Counted from the stretch's first letter, positions 25,632 to 34,939 are shown. The stretch is DNA of 64,000 bases from Caldilineaceae bacterium (GCA_019637645.1 JAHBVH010000024.1:1-64000); one strand, 5' to 3'. Notes: a model not told the origin generated them from the sequence alone. Numbers and translations are program-made.

Positions 25632-26477
25632 ATGAAACCTTCAAAACTCGATATTGCCAAGCACAAAGGGGAAGTGCTTGACCAGATTATGGCTTGGAAG
25701 CGCGAAGAAGTGCCCGCCCAAATGGCCGAAGTATCCTTGGCCGAGGTGAAAGCCTTTGCCCGGATCGCCCCTGAGCCGCTTGATTTCGCGGGGGCCTTGA
25801 CCCGCCAAGCCGGTGCTAGTCTCATTGCCGAAGTCAAGCGCGCCAGCCCCTCTAAAGGGTTGATTGCTCAGGAGTGGGACCCCGAATTGATCGGCGAAAC
25901 CTATGCCCGCAATGGCGCGGCGGCCATCTCCTGCTTGACGGATGTCCGTTTCTTTCAAGGCAAGTTAGAATATCTGACCGCGATCAAAGAGCGGCTGCGC
26001 GAAGTGGAGAAGCCGGTGCCGGTGCTGCGCAAGGATTTTATCTATCATGAGTATCAGGTCTATGAAGCTCGCATGGCCGGTGCCGATGCGCTCTTGTTGA
26101 TCGTCGGTGTGCTCAGTGATGCCGAACTGCGCAAGCTCTATGACTTGACCTACCAACTGGGGATCCAGGCGTTGGTCGAAGTACATGATGAGCAGGAACT
26201 AGAACGGGCCTTGGCGATTGATGCCCATGTCATTGGGGTCAATAACCGCGATCTGCGCACCTTTACGGTCGATATCGAAACAACCGGTCGTCTCCGGGCC
26301 TTGATTCCGCCGGGCAAAGTCTTAGTCGGCGAAAGTGGCATTCGCAATACGGATGATGTCGAGCGCATGGCCGCCATGGGCTGTGATGCCATTTTGGTGG
26401 GCGAGACCTTCTGCAAATTGCCACAAAAGGAGCGCACCGCCAAAGTGCGTGACTTTGTCCAAGCCGGTCTACGCTAG
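25632..26477 (+). CDS. trpC: Indole-3-glycerol-phosphate synthase
   Basis: 281 residues of TIM-barrel type. Family motifs are LIAEVKRASPSKGLI (catalytic Lys), CLTDVRFFQG, VPVLRKDFIYHEYQVYEARMAGADALLL, ALVEVHDEQELERAL, VIGVNNRDLRTF and VGESGIRNTDDV. It closes the indole ring from CdRP. trpF, trpB and trpA, needed before and after this step, are not in the window. A palindromic hairpin (26498-26530) follows its stop, which may end the main trp transcript. Confidence 0.97.
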   Translation: MKPSKLDIAKHKGEVLDQIMAWKREEVPAQMAEVSLAEVKAFARIAPEPLDFAGALTRQAGASLIAEVKRASPSKGLIAQEWDPELIGETYARNGAAAISCLTDVRFFQGKLEYLTAIKERLREVEKPVPVLRKDFIYHEYQVYEARMAGADALLLIVGVLSDAELRKLYDLTYQLGIQALVEVHDEQELERALAIDAHVIGVNNRDLRTFTVDIETTGRLRALIPPGKVLVGESGIRNTDDVERMAAMGCDAILVGETFCKLPQKERTAKVRDFVQAGLR

Positions 26478-26497
26478 CTAGATGTTTCGTCCGTGCC

Positions 26498-26530
26498 AGA
26501 GCTATCAGGTTTTCAAAACCTGACAGCTCT
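26498..26530. repeat. Interspersed palindrome, copy C
   Basis: Arms AGAGCTATCAGGTTTT and AAAACCTGACAGCTCT around a one-base centre, one internal mismatch. Compared with the commonest version, the outer pairs are GAG/CTC in place of GAC/GTC, a compensatory change. It sits between trpC and the decarboxylase gene; the right flank GCGCGTAATTTCCTAT resembles the right flank of other copies. Confidence 0.85.
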
Positions 26531-26565
26531 CTCGGCGCGTAATTTCCTATAGAGTGAGCATACTC

Positions 26566-28023
26566 ATGAGTGAGCCCACGTCTTATCATATGACCCCCGC
26601 CGAGTTTCGCCAGCATGGCCGCGCCGTGGTGGATTGGATCGCGGATTATATGGAACAGGTGGAAGCGTTGCCGGTGCTCGCCCAAGTGCAGCCGGGTGAG
26701 ATCCGCGCCGCGCTGCCCGCACAGCCTCCAATGCATGGTGAACCCTTTGCCGCGATCTTGGCTGATATGGCGCGCGTGGTCTTGCCGGGCATTACCCATT
26801 GGCAATCGCCCAACTTTTTTGCCTTCTTTCCGGCCAATGCTTCGGGACCAGCGATTTTGGGCGAACTACTTTCCGCCGGGCTGGGGGTGCAGGGCATGTT
26901 ATGGGCGACGAGCCCGGCCTGTACCGAAGTCGAAACCCATCTGCTCGATTGGCTGGTGGCGATGCTGGATCTGCCGCCCAAATTTCTCTCCACAGCGGCG
27001 GGTGGGGGCGTTATCCAAGATTCAGCCTCTAGCGCGGTGCTCTGTGCCCTGTTGGCTGCTCGGGAACGCGCCACCAACTTTGCCAGCAATCAACAAGGCG
27101 CGACGGGCAAACTTGTCGTCTATGCCTCTACCCAAGCCCATTCCTCAATTGAAAAGGCCGCCATGATCGCCGGAATTGGCCGCGACAATGTCCGGCTGAT
27201 CGACGTTGATGAACATTTCGCCATGCAGCCAGCTCTGTTGGCGGCGGCTATTGAACGCGATCGGGCCAATGGTCTTACGCCCTGTTTTGTCGTCGCGTCG
27301 GTGGGTACCACCTCATCGGAAGCCCTCGATCCACTTCCCGCGATTGGGCCGATCTGTCAAACGCATGGCTTATGGCTGCATGTAGATGCGGCCATGGCCG
27401 GGACGGCGGCCCTTTGCCCAGAGCTGCGGTGGATTCAGCAGGGGTTGGAATGGGCGGATAGCTACTGTTTTAATCCCCATAAGTGGATGTTTACCAACTT
27501 TGACTGCACCTGTTTCTGGGTGGCTGACCGCGCGGCGTTGATTGGCGCGTTGACTATTCTGCCCGAATATCTCCGCAATCAGGCCACCGAATCGGGCGCG
27601 GTGATTGATTATCGCGATTGGCAGGTTTCGCTGGGGCGGCGCTTCCGGGCGCTTAAGCTGTGGTTTGTCATTCGTCACTATGGCGTTGAGGGGTTGCGCC
27701 ATCATATTCGTCAGCATGTGGCGCTGGCTCAACAGTTTGCTGCTTGGGTCCAGGCCGACCCGGCTTTTGAAGTGGTGGCGCCGGTGCCGCTGAACCTGGT
27801 CTGTTTTCGTCACCGGGGTGGCGATGCTGTGAACCAAGCATTGCTCGACCAGCTTAATCAAAGTGGGCAATTATACCTGACGCATACGCGTTTACGTGGT
27901 AAACTAACCTTGCGGATGAGTATCGGCCAGACCCATACGCAGGAGCGTCATGTAACCAGTGCGTGGCAGTTGATTCGCACAATGGCGGCAACCATGGGTG
28001 CGGCCCCAATCCAAACGAAGTAA
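26566..28023 (+). CDS. PLP-dependent aromatic-L-amino-acid decarboxylase family protein
   Basis: 485 residues from the ATG at 26566 (a GTG at 26554 is an alternative; neither has a strong ribosome-binding site). A group II decarboxylase of AADC type: N-terminal MTPAEFRQHGRAVVDWIADY, THWQSPNFFAFFPANAS, QDSASSAVLCALLAARE, the PLP-binding Asp in LHVDAAMAGTAALCPE, and the Schiff-base Lys306 in FNPHKWMFTNFDC. Substrate could be tryptophan, phenylalanine, tyrosine or DOPA. Its position after trpC makes tryptophan (giving tryptamine) attractive, but that is inference. The palindrome before it may separate it from the trp transcript. Confidence 0.9.
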   Translation: MSEPTSYHMTPAEFRQHGRAVVDWIADYMEQVEALPVLAQVQPGEIRAALPAQPPMHGEPFAAILADMARVVLPGITHWQSPNFFAFFPANASGPAILGELLSAGLGVQGMLWATSPACTEVETHLLDWLVAMLDLPPKFLSTAAGGGVIQDSASSAVLCALLAARERATNFASNQQGATGKLVVYASTQAHSSIEKAAMIAGIGRDNVRLIDVDEHFAMQPALLAAAIERDRANGLTPCFVVASVGTTSSEALDPLPAIGPICQTHGLWLHVDAAMAGTAALCPELRWIQQGLEWADSYCFNPHKWMFTNFDCTCFWVADRAALIGALTILPEYLRNQATESGAVIDYRDWQVSLGRRFRALKLWFVIRHYGVEGLRHHIRQHVALAQQFAAWVQADPAFEVVAPVPLNLVCFRHRGGDAVNQALLDQLNQSGQLYLTHTRLRGKLTLRMSIGQTHTQERHVTSAWQLIRTMAATMGAAPIQTK

Positions 28024-28077
28024 TTCAGACCAAGGAATCCCCTTTTTCTATTTTCGTCCAACTAGAGGAGTTGTATT

Positions 28078-28563
28078 ATGCAAGTCCGTGAAATCATGAG
28101 CAGCCCGCCTATTACGGTGGGCGCAGAAACCAAAATTCCTGAAATTGCGCGGCTCATGTGTGAGCATCAGATCAGTGGTGTCCCGGTCGTGGATGGACAT
28201 GGGCAGTTGCTGGGCCTGATCACCGAATTGGCGATGATCGAGCGCAATGCGCCCTTGCGCGAGCCGCGCTATTGGTCCATTCTCTCTGGCTTGATCCCAG
28301 TGAGTCTGGAAGAGCATCGGGAGTATAGAGAGCAAGTGCGCCACGTATTGGCGCTCAATGCCCAAGAGTTGATGAATCCCGAGGTGCAGACAGTAGCACC
28401 GGATGCCAAATTGGATTCAGTGATGCAATTGATGATGGACCCTGCCATCATCAGCCTGCCCGTCATTGAGGATGGTGCCGTCATCGGGGTGATTACGCGC
28501 ACCGATCTAGTCCGGGTTATTGAACGGCTGGAGATGGCCGTCGAGCAGGAGCGCCCGGCGTAA
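28078..28563 (+). CDS. Tandem CBS-domain protein
   Basis: 161 residues made of two CBS motifs (a Bateman module): VREIMSSPPITVGAETKIPEIARLM with VVDGHGQLLGLIT, then AQELMNPEVQTVAPDAKLDSVM with VIEDGAVIGVITRTDLVRV. The insert of about 45 residues after the first motif is typical of stand-alone CBS proteins. Such modules bind adenosyl ligands and regulate partner proteins; the partner is unknown. AGAGGAG precedes the ATG. Last plus-strand gene before a large bidirectional terminator. Confidence 0.9.
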   Translation: MQVREIMSSPPITVGAETKIPEIARLMCEHQISGVPVVDGHGQLLGLITELAMIERNAPLREPRYWSILSGLIPVSLEEHREYREQVRHVLALNAQELMNPEVQTVAPDAKLDSVMQLMMDPAIISLPVIEDGAVIGVITRTDLVRVIERLEMAVEQERPA

Positions 28564-28590
28564 CCGAGCCGCAGGGATAAATCCCGCTGC

Positions 28591-28651
28591 TAACAAAGAG
28601 AAGCCACCGCAGCGGCTCTGTTGTAGCCGCTGCGGTGGCTTCTCTTTGTTA
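28591..28651. terminator. 27-bp perfect inverted repeat, bidirectional terminator
   Basis: Arms at 28591-28617 and 28625-28651 are perfectly complementary over 27 bp around a 7-nt loop; the GC-rich inner part (GCCACCGCAGCGGCT) is followed on both strands by T-rich sequence (TCTCTTTGTTA). It lies between convergent genes (CBS protein and S9 peptidase), as expected of a shared terminator. Confidence 0.93.
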
Positions 28652-28668
28652 GCCTGCAGTTTCAACGG

Positions 28669-30501
28669 CTATAGATAAGCCCGCAAAAAATCGGCCATTT
28701 TGTTGAAGCTATCGATGCGGTTGGCGAGTTTGCTAAAATTGTGCCCTTCATCGGCATAATGGACAAATTCAACAATCCCACCGGCATTGCGGACGCGTTC
28801 CACCACCTGTTCGGACTCGTAGAGCGGCACGCGTGGATCGTTGTCGCCGGCTTGGACCATGAGCGGCACCCGAATTTGTTCGGCCTTGTGAATGGGGGAA
28901 ATGCGCTCTAGAAAGGCCCGATGGTGGGTGAGTGAGCCATATTCAAATTCACGGTGGGCGCGCCGCCAGGGGCTGGTCCGTTCGAGAAAGCTAACCCAAT
29001 TGGCAATGCCGACAACATTGACCCCGGCGGCAAAGAGGTCCGGATACTCGGTCAGAGCCGCCAAGACCATAAAGCCCCCATAGCTGCGCCCAAAGATCCC
29101 GATCCGTTGGGCGTTAATTTCCGGCTGTTGATGTAACCACGCCACAGCATGCTTGAGATCCGTCACACTATCCATGCGCAGCTCCACTTCGTCGAGCTGC
29201 ATATAATCGCGCCCATACCCTGAACTGCCCCGCACATTGGTGGCGAGAATGGCATAGCCTTGGCCTAGAAAATATTGGAAACGCACATCAAAGTCGGGGC
29301 GCAACTGGCTGGCGGGTCCCCCATGCACGTAGAGGATGCAGGGGTAGCCACCGCTGGGTGCGGGCTGTAGCGGGCGGAAATAAAAGGCTGGAATTGACCG
29401 GTCATCAAAGGTCGGGTAATGGATCAACGTTGGCGCGACAAAGGTTGTTGGGGCAACCCCGGCGTTATTGCTATAGGTGAGTTGGCGACACTGATGGTCG
29501 GCCAGGTGGAGCCACCAGATATCACGCGGCAGGGTCGGGCTTTGGGCATCAAAGACCAGGGCCGAACTGTCGGCGCTAAAGCTCAAGCCGCTGATGACGC
29601 CGGTGGGAACCGTTGGTAGCCGTTGGTAGCTATCATCCCTGAGATCGAGCAAATACAACTGGCTATACCCTTCGGCGTTATAGGTGAGTGCCGCTTGGCG
29701 ACCATCGCGCGCAACGGTGAAGTACTCAAGCTCACCCTCTTCCTGGGCCAGCGTTGCGTCACAAATTACTTGGGTAGTTCGCGTTGCCAGGTCGTAGCGA
29801 GAGAGTGCGCCGCGGTCATGTTGGGCGTCGGTGAGAAAGTAGATGCCGCTGTCGCACCAGCAAATGGCATCGTAGCGGGCCGGTGGTTGCCCAGCGGTTA
29901 GAGGCGTTTCGGTATGGCTCGCTAAATCGATGAGATAAAGCTCGATCTGGCTGGAAGAGAGATCTTCTGTGCAAAGTAAGTAGCGTTCATCGGGGGAGAT
30001 GGCCGCGATTGACCGGCGGCCTTGAAAAATATGAAGAGCTGCTGTCGTTCCGGTTAGGATGTCAAGGCGATAGAGGTCAAAATCAACGTGATTGCGGGCG
30101 TTGCTGGTGTAATAGAGTTGTTGACCATCGTGGCTCCAGACGCCAAAGCGATGGATGGCGGCATCGTTGGTGGTCAGTTGGCGAATCTCATGCGCGGCCT
30201 CACCTGCCGCGTCCGTGCCATAATTACTGATGAGATAGAATTGTTGGCGCTCATTGCCACCCACGTCGCCCACGGCAATGAGATGGTTCGCCGCGGGCGT
30301 GCCATGTAATTCCCAGACTTTATCGGCAAAAAAGCTCAATTGCCGCGGCCACTGCTGGGCAGGCTCCGCACCGATGCCCACACTCCAGACGCCGTAATTG
30401 CCGGTAATATCACTGAGAAAGGCCACGCGTGTGCCGGTGGCGGCTAGCACCGGCGTGTGCGCACTGCGAATATTGAGATAACGTGCAAAATCATAAGCCA
30501 T
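28669..30501 (-). CDS. S9-family prolyl oligopeptidase / acylaminoacyl-peptidase-like
   Basis: About 610 residues from the ATG at 30501, chosen for the CGGAGG five to eight bases upstream; the frame stays open further (30537, 30663) without a ribosome-binding site. The N-terminal half is a seven-bladed beta-propeller (repeated strands such as GVWSHDGQQLYYTSNA). The C-terminal alpha/beta hydrolase has the nucleophile Ser473 (GIFGRSYGGFMVLAAL), the Asp in QAGDNDPRVP and the His in YADEGHNF. No signal peptide, so cytoplasmic: probably clips dipeptides or blocked N-terminal residues from short peptides. Convergent with the CBS gene. Confidence 0.92.
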   Translation of the reverse strand: MAYDFARYLNIRSAHTPVLAATGTRVAFLSDITGNYGVWSVGIGAEPAQQWPRQLSFFADKVWELHGTPAANHLIAVGDVGGNERQQFYLISNYGTDAAGEAAHEIRQLTTNDAAIHRFGVWSHDGQQLYYTSNARNHVDFDLYRLDILTGTTAALHIFQGRRSIAAISPDERYLLCTEDLSSSQIELYLIDLASHTETPLTAGQPPARYDAICWCDSGIYFLTDAQHDRGALSRYDLATRTTQVICDATLAQEEGELEYFTVARDGRQAALTYNAEGYSQLYLLDLRDDSYQRLPTVPTGVISGLSFSADSSALVFDAQSPTLPRDIWWLHLADHQCRQLTYSNNAGVAPTTFVAPTLIHYPTFDDRSIPAFYFRPLQPAPSGGYPCILYVHGGPASQLRPDFDVRFQYFLGQGYAILATNVRGSSGYGRDYMQLDEVELRMDSVTDLKHAVAWLHQQPEINAQRIGIFGRSYGGFMVLAALTEYPDLFAAGVNVVGIANWVSFLERTSPWRRAHREFEYGSLTHHRAFLERISPIHKAEQIRVPLMVQAGDNDPRVPLYESEQVVERVRNAGGIVEFVHYADEGHNFSKLANRIDSFNKMADFLRAYL

Positions 30502-31266
30502 AGCAGCCTCCGGAGTTGATACAGCAGAGTAACTCATTTCTTTTATTTTGGCATGTTTGGAGCCTGTGGTCAAACGCACCCTTTTTAGGTTGCGCGTTTG
30601 ACGATTTTTAGAAACTTTGTTATTCTTGTCGCATTCCCAACTCCCCAGCCGAAAAATGTTCACCAGCCTTCGGCTTGCCTGATGTAACGATATAAATAAT
30701 ACAGCCCGTATCGTTGTTACTGTTGCCTATTTACCCATGTGTACAGCCACTTGGTCTATTGCCCTATGAATTGCCAGCCTTTGGTGACTCACGGATCTAG
30801 TGCATGGTGCATGTCGATACGCTCGTCAATTTTATCTGCCATTTTGTTTTATCTGCCATTTGGTTTGGATTAGGGCTGATGCAGTACTAGATCTTGTTAT
30901 CTGGTTGGCTCTGTGCTCCCCACAACCAGCCGTTAACTGATTGGCGCTGTGGTCCCACAATCGCCGTTAACTGGTTGGCGCTATGGTCCCCACAGCCGCC
31001 AACGCAAGTTCGCAACCTGACAGGTCTCTCTACTAGCTGCAACGCACGGCTTGCGTAAGTCCTATGGATAATCCTGTGCTGCTCTGCACAAACCCAGTCT
31101 GTTTCATCTGTTTGGTGAAGTGAATGAACCGATCCGCTGTCTCTCCACGCTTGCCAGCGGGCTAAGGATGAAAACTCTGCCTATTCGTTCACAAACTCCT
31201 AGCTCATTGACTTCGCTTCGTTTTTCTTGCTTGCTCTATCTATATAAGCACTTTAGGAGGAATCGC
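30502..31266. other. 765-bp divergent intergenic region with repeats
   Basis: Between the divergent S9 peptidase and sugar-binding protein genes. It holds a 17-bp direct repeat (TTTTATCTGCCATTTTG at 30830-30846, near copy at 30847-30863), three imperfect head-to-tail units of about 34 bp (30900-31000) each with a TTGGC...CCACA...GCC hairpin, and a half copy of the window-wide palindrome (AACCTGACAGGTCT, 31013-31026). No convincing protein-coding frame. Promoters for both flanking genes should be here, but I could not pick clear -35/-10 pairs. Confidence 0.7.
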
Positions 31267-32676
31267 ATGAGTATGAAGCTTTCTCGTCGGCAATTCCTGC
31301 GCGCCACCAGCGGCGCGCTTGGTGTTGGTCTATTGGCTGCTTGTGTACCTGCCGGCGCGCCTAGTGGCGCACCCGCGGCTGAGGGCGATGCTGCACCAGG
31401 GGGAATCACCGTTGCCGAAGATACCCCGCTGTGGGTATTGCAGACCCAGGATTTCCACCCCGATTACAATGAGTTTGTCCGCAAGCATATTGAAGATTTT
31501 GCGGTAGAGAAGGGCTATGCGCTGGAAGTGGCTGATATGGCTGGCTTTGTCGCGGGTGGGGCCGAACTGCAAAAGATCGCGGCCCAAGTTGCTGCCGATG
31601 ATGCCCCGGATATGATTCAGCGGACCCTTAGCGTGTCCCAATACAATCAACTGGGTCTGATTGTGCCGGTGACCGATCTAATGGATGAAATCATTGGCAA
31701 ATATGGCGACACCGGTGCACGACAAAAGAAAGATCTGATGATTGACGGCGAATGGTATGCCGTGCCCTTCCATGTGCGCAGTGACGGGGGCTGGGCGCGC
31801 AAAGATATTTGGGATACCGTCGGCATTGATGTCACCCAATTAAAAACCTACGAAGAGCTGCGCGATGCCTGTATGGAAGTTTCGGACCCGGCCAAAGAGA
31901 TGTGGGGGTGGGGCATCAGCATCAATCGTGGCGGTGACGGCAACTGGATGATGCATCGCATTGTCCATTCCTTTGGCGCGGCTTGGGTCGATGAAACCGG
32001 CCAAAAGGTGACTTTAGATTCGCCAGAGACGGTCCAGGCCATTGAATGGATTGCGGACATTTACACCAATCCGAAGTGGGAACGCATGTTACCCCCTGGT
32101 GTGCTCAGTTGGACCGACCCCACCAATAACGAAGTCTTTTTGGGAGGAAAGTTAGCCTATACCCAGAACGGTGGCACGGTATATGCCAAAGCGGTGGTGG
32201 ACCAAGTCCCCTTTGTCAATGATATTATCTGGGATTATCCCAAAGGCGGTCCTGGGTTAGAACGCTTCTTTGGCTTGGGCACCATGAACTTTGGTTTGAT
32301 CAAAGGTGGGAAGAATGCCGCCGCCGCCAGTGAATTGCTCTTGAGCTTCTTTGAAGATGATGTGATGAAAGAGGTCTTCAAGATTGCGACAACCTATGCG
32401 TTACCCGCCTTTACCAATATGTGGGATTGGGAAGAGATCACCAGTGTGCCCAATAGCATTGCCCAAAAAGATGGGGCACTAGACCCAGTCGGTTGGAATG
32501 GGATTTCCTTCCCTGGGCCAAGCACGCCTTGGCTTTCGGCTGTGGAATCGCAGAACCTGCCCACCGATATGATCGCCGCGGTCGTTACGGGCCAAGCAAC
32601 CGCCGCCGAAGCTGTGAAGCAGACCGCCGAAGCCGCGATTAAAATCTTCCAAGAGATGGGCGCGGCAGGCGTGTAG
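31267..32676 (+). CDS. Carbohydrate ABC transporter substrate-binding Tat-lipoprotein
   Basis: 469 residues from the ATG at 31267, which follows TTAGGAGGA; the frame is open back to 31120 without support. The N-terminus has a twin-arginine motif (SRRQFLRA) and a lipobox (LLAAC), so it is folded before export and lipid-anchored. The mature part is a family-1 solute-binding protein (MalE/UgpB-like) with Trp-rich, sugar-type clefts (WMMHRIVHSFGAAWVD, GGTVYAKAV). It serves the fused permease downstream. The 140-bp gap contains a hairpin that may favour binding-protein expression. Confidence 0.92.
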   Translation: MSMKLSRRQFLRATSGALGVGLLAACVPAGAPSGAPAAEGDAAPGGITVAEDTPLWVLQTQDFHPDYNEFVRKHIEDFAVEKGYALEVADMAGFVAGGAELQKIAAQVAADDAPDMIQRTLSVSQYNQLGLIVPVTDLMDEIIGKYGDTGARQKKDLMIDGEWYAVPFHVRSDGGWARKDIWDTVGIDVTQLKTYEELRDACMEVSDPAKEMWGWGISINRGGDGNWMMHRIVHSFGAAWVDETGQKVTLDSPETVQAIEWIADIYTNPKWERMLPPGVLSWTDPTNNEVFLGGKLAYTQNGGTVYAKAVVDQVPFVNDIIWDYPKGGPGLERFFGLGTMNFGLIKGGKNAAAASELLLSFFEDDVMKEVFKIATTYALPAFTNMWDWEEITSVPNSIAQKDGALDPVGWNGISFPGPSTPWLSAVESQNLPTDMIAAVVTGQATAAEAVKQTAEAAIKIFQEMGAAGV

Positions 32677-32689
32677 TGGAAAGGGTGAA

Positions 32690-32810
32690 AGACAAAGGAT
32701 GAAGAATGAGGGATAAAGGATGAATAAAATTACTGACAGCTGAGCATGATCTCAGCGGATGTTATTCTTTCATCCTTCATCCTTCCGCCCTCATCCTTTA
32801 CGATAAAGGA
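32690..32810 (+). terminator. Imperfect hairpin between binding-protein gene and fused permease
   Basis: Complementary GGATGA-rich left and TCATCC-rich right stretches flank a perfect GCTGAG-CATGAT-CTCAGC core (32739-32756). No T-run follows directly, so partial termination or protection of the upstream mRNA is the likeliest role. Confidence 0.5.
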
Positions 32811-32819
32811 GGCGATCAG

Positions 32820-34805
32820 ATGAGCCAAACAACGTTGACCAGCGGTTTACGAATGACGCCGCCGGAGACCGGCAAACCTTGGCATGTCAGGCTAGGTCAT
32901 ATCTTGGGCCAGGATTGGGCCGCGGCGTATATATTTGTGCTGCCGACGCTGGTGTTGATGGGCGGGTTGATTGCCTATCCATTTCTCCGCGCCGTCTATA
33001 TGAGCTTTACCAATACGGTGTCGCTGCAGATGGGCCCCTTTGTGGGTCTGCAAAATTATGAGAATGTCTGGCGTGATCCAAACTTTCATGCCGCGGTCAA
33101 AAACACCTTCGTCTTTACCTTCTGGTCGATTATCTTCAAGTTTATTGGGGGCTTAACTGTTTCGATTCTGCTCCATCGCTTGACGCGCTTTAGTAACATC
33201 CTCACGGCGGCCATTCTGCTTCCTTGGATTGTGCCCTCGGTCGTAGCGGCGATTGCCTGGAAGGGCTTGCTCGATCCAGTTTATGGGGGCGTGAATCAAT
33301 TTTTGATCCAAACGGGGTTGGTAGAAAAGGGTTTTCCTTGGTTTGGCTCGATCCACACGGCCATGTTATCCCTGATCATGGTCAACGTTTGGGGGGGGAT
33401 TCCCTTCTTTACGGTCAATCTGCTGGCAGGGCTCAAAGCGATTGATAAAGAATATTACGAAGCGGCGCTGATTGACGGCGCGAGCGCGTGGCGCTGCTTT
33501 TTGCACATCACCCTGCCGGGGCTGCGCTATGTGATCACCGTGGCGGTCTTGCTCTCAACTATTTGGACCTTCAACAGCTTTGATATGATCTTTCTGATCA
33601 CGGGTGGGGGACCCCTCAACGCCACCCGCGTCTTCTCGATCTTTGCCTTTGAAGCCTTTGGTGCCGGGCGTTTTGGCGCGGCGGTTGCCATTGCCATTAC
33701 CATGGCTCCCATCTTGCTGATCTTTATCTTCCTGCTGGGCAAATATATGTCTAACAGTGGGCGCGCCGAGGAGGCCGCCGTTGCCGAAGCGCCCGGCCTG
33801 TGGAGCAAAATTGGCCGTGTCTTGACCTGGCCTTTCCGTATGTTGCTGGCGGGGCTGGTCTGGCTCTTCTTCTTGGTTAACGATCTGGTGGAAAATCTTT
33901 TCAGCGCGATGGGAGCAGCCATACACCGAACCTTGATCGGCGATTCGCCCCAACGCCAACGCCAAGCTTATCAATGGGGACGGCGGCTGACCGCAACGGT
34001 GGCAGGCTTGGTGCTGTTGGCCTTTGTCATCTTTGAATTGACCCCCTTCTACTGGACCATGATCACGGCTTTTAAGAAGACCGCGCAGATTGTGGCCTTT
34101 GAGTCGGTCTTTTGGCCGGCACCGTGGACTATGGATCAATTTGATCTGCTACTAGGCCCCACGCGCCGTTTTGGCATTTGGTATTGGAACACCATTCAAG
34201 TTTCGGTAATCAGCACCTTGATCTCCGTAATGGTCGCGGCTATGGGGGGCTATGGGTTGACACGCCTGCGCTGGCGCGGGGCGAACTTCTTTAGCAGCAG
34301 TGTATTGGTGGCCTACTTGATGCCAGGGATCATGATGTTTATTCCGATGTATCAGATCTTCACGGCGTTGAAACTGACCAACAGCTTGGCCGGGCTGATG
34401 GTCGCCTATCCCGTCTTTGGCTTGCCCTTTGCCACCTGGTTGATGATGGGCTATTATGCCTCCATTCCACGGGAGATGGAAGAGGCGGCCATGATCGATG
34501 GCTGTAATCACTTCCAAGCGTTTTGGCGGGTAATTCTCCCGCTGACAATGCCCGCGCTGATGGCCGCGGCGATGTTCTCGATCACCTTGGCCTGGAAAGA
34601 GTTTATCTTTGCCTATATCTTCCTCTCGAAAGAACGGCTCTTTACCCTGACTATCGGCATGGCCCAAATGATCGTGGGGGATGTGTTGCCCTGGGGCGAA
34701 CTTTCCGCTGCTGCGCTCCTGATGGCGATTCCCGTTGGCCTGCTCTATGTGGTTGGGCAGCGCTTTATGGTGGCCGGACTTACCGCAGGGGCCGTCAAAG
34801 GCTAA
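32820..34805 (+). CDS. Fused carbohydrate ABC permease (MalF-type and MalG-type in one chain)
   Basis: 661 residues, about twice a normal permease. Residues about 25-330 form a MalF/UgpA-type unit with its ATPase-contact EAA loop (YYEAALIDGASAWRCFLHI, about residue 210). Residues about 395-661 form a MalG/UgpE-type unit with its own EAA loop (MEEAAMIDGCNHFQAFWRV, about residue 550) and the usual MalG ending (GLTAGAVKG). A charged linker of about 60 residues with an extra hydrophobic stretch (FRMLLAGLVWLFFLVNDLV) joins them. Such F-G fusions are uncommon. The frame is continuous with one start (after AAAGGAGG), so not a sequencing join. No ATPase gene nearby. Confidence 0.93.
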   Translation: MSQTTLTSGLRMTPPETGKPWHVRLGHILGQDWAAAYIFVLPTLVLMGGLIAYPFLRAVYMSFTNTVSLQMGPFVGLQNYENVWRDPNFHAAVKNTFVFTFWSIIFKFIGGLTVSILLHRLTRFSNILTAAILLPWIVPSVVAAIAWKGLLDPVYGGVNQFLIQTGLVEKGFPWFGSIHTAMLSLIMVNVWGGIPFFTVNLLAGLKAIDKEYYEAALIDGASAWRCFLHITLPGLRYVITVAVLLSTIWTFNSFDMIFLITGGGPLNATRVFSIFAFEAFGAGRFGAAVAIAITMAPILLIFIFLLGKYMSNSGRAEEAAVAEAPGLWSKIGRVLTWPFRMLLAGLVWLFFLVNDLVENLFSAMGAAIHRTLIGDSPQRQRQAYQWGRRLTATVAGLVLLAFVIFELTPFYWTMITAFKKTAQIVAFESVFWPAPWTMDQFDLLLGPTRRFGIWYWNTIQVSVISTLISVMVAAMGGYGLTRLRWRGANFFSSSVLVAYLMPGIMMFIPMYQIFTALKLTNSLAGLMVAYPVFGLPFATWLMMGYYASIPREMEEAAMIDGCNHFQAFWRVILPLTMPALMAAAMFSITLAWKEFIFAYIFLSKERLFTLTIGMAQMIVGDVLPWGELSAAALLMAIPVGLLYVVGQRFMVAGLTAGAVKG

Positions 34806-34810
34806 AATTC

Positions 34811-34845
34811 CAAGCTAGACAGGTTCGCAAAACCTGTCTAGCTTG
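34811..34845. repeat. Interspersed palindrome, copy D
   Basis: Perfect 15-bp arms CAAGCTAGACAGGTT and AACCTGTCTAGCTTG around CGCAA. The inner part keeps the family sequence while the outer part is different yet still paired. It begins 6 bp after the stop of the fused permease and probably terminates that transcript. Confidence 0.88.
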
Positions 34846-34910
34846 GTTGTAGCGCCCTTCCCGCCGCTTTATGATCGACCTCGACGCGACAGACCCCCAA
34901 AAAATCCACT

Positions 34911-34939
34911 TTGACAGCCCTTTCTTCGCAAGCTATAAT
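34911..34939 (+). promoter_or_regulatory. Consensus sigma-70-type promoter with long leader
   Basis: TTGACA (34911-34916), 17-bp spacer, TATAAT (34934-34939): a perfect match to the housekeeping consensus. The next gene starts at 35371, so the leader would be about 425 nt. In it, GAGCACC (34998-35004) and GGGTGCTC (35055-35062) could pair around GCATGC boxes, but I recognise no known riboswitch. Confidence 0.8.
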
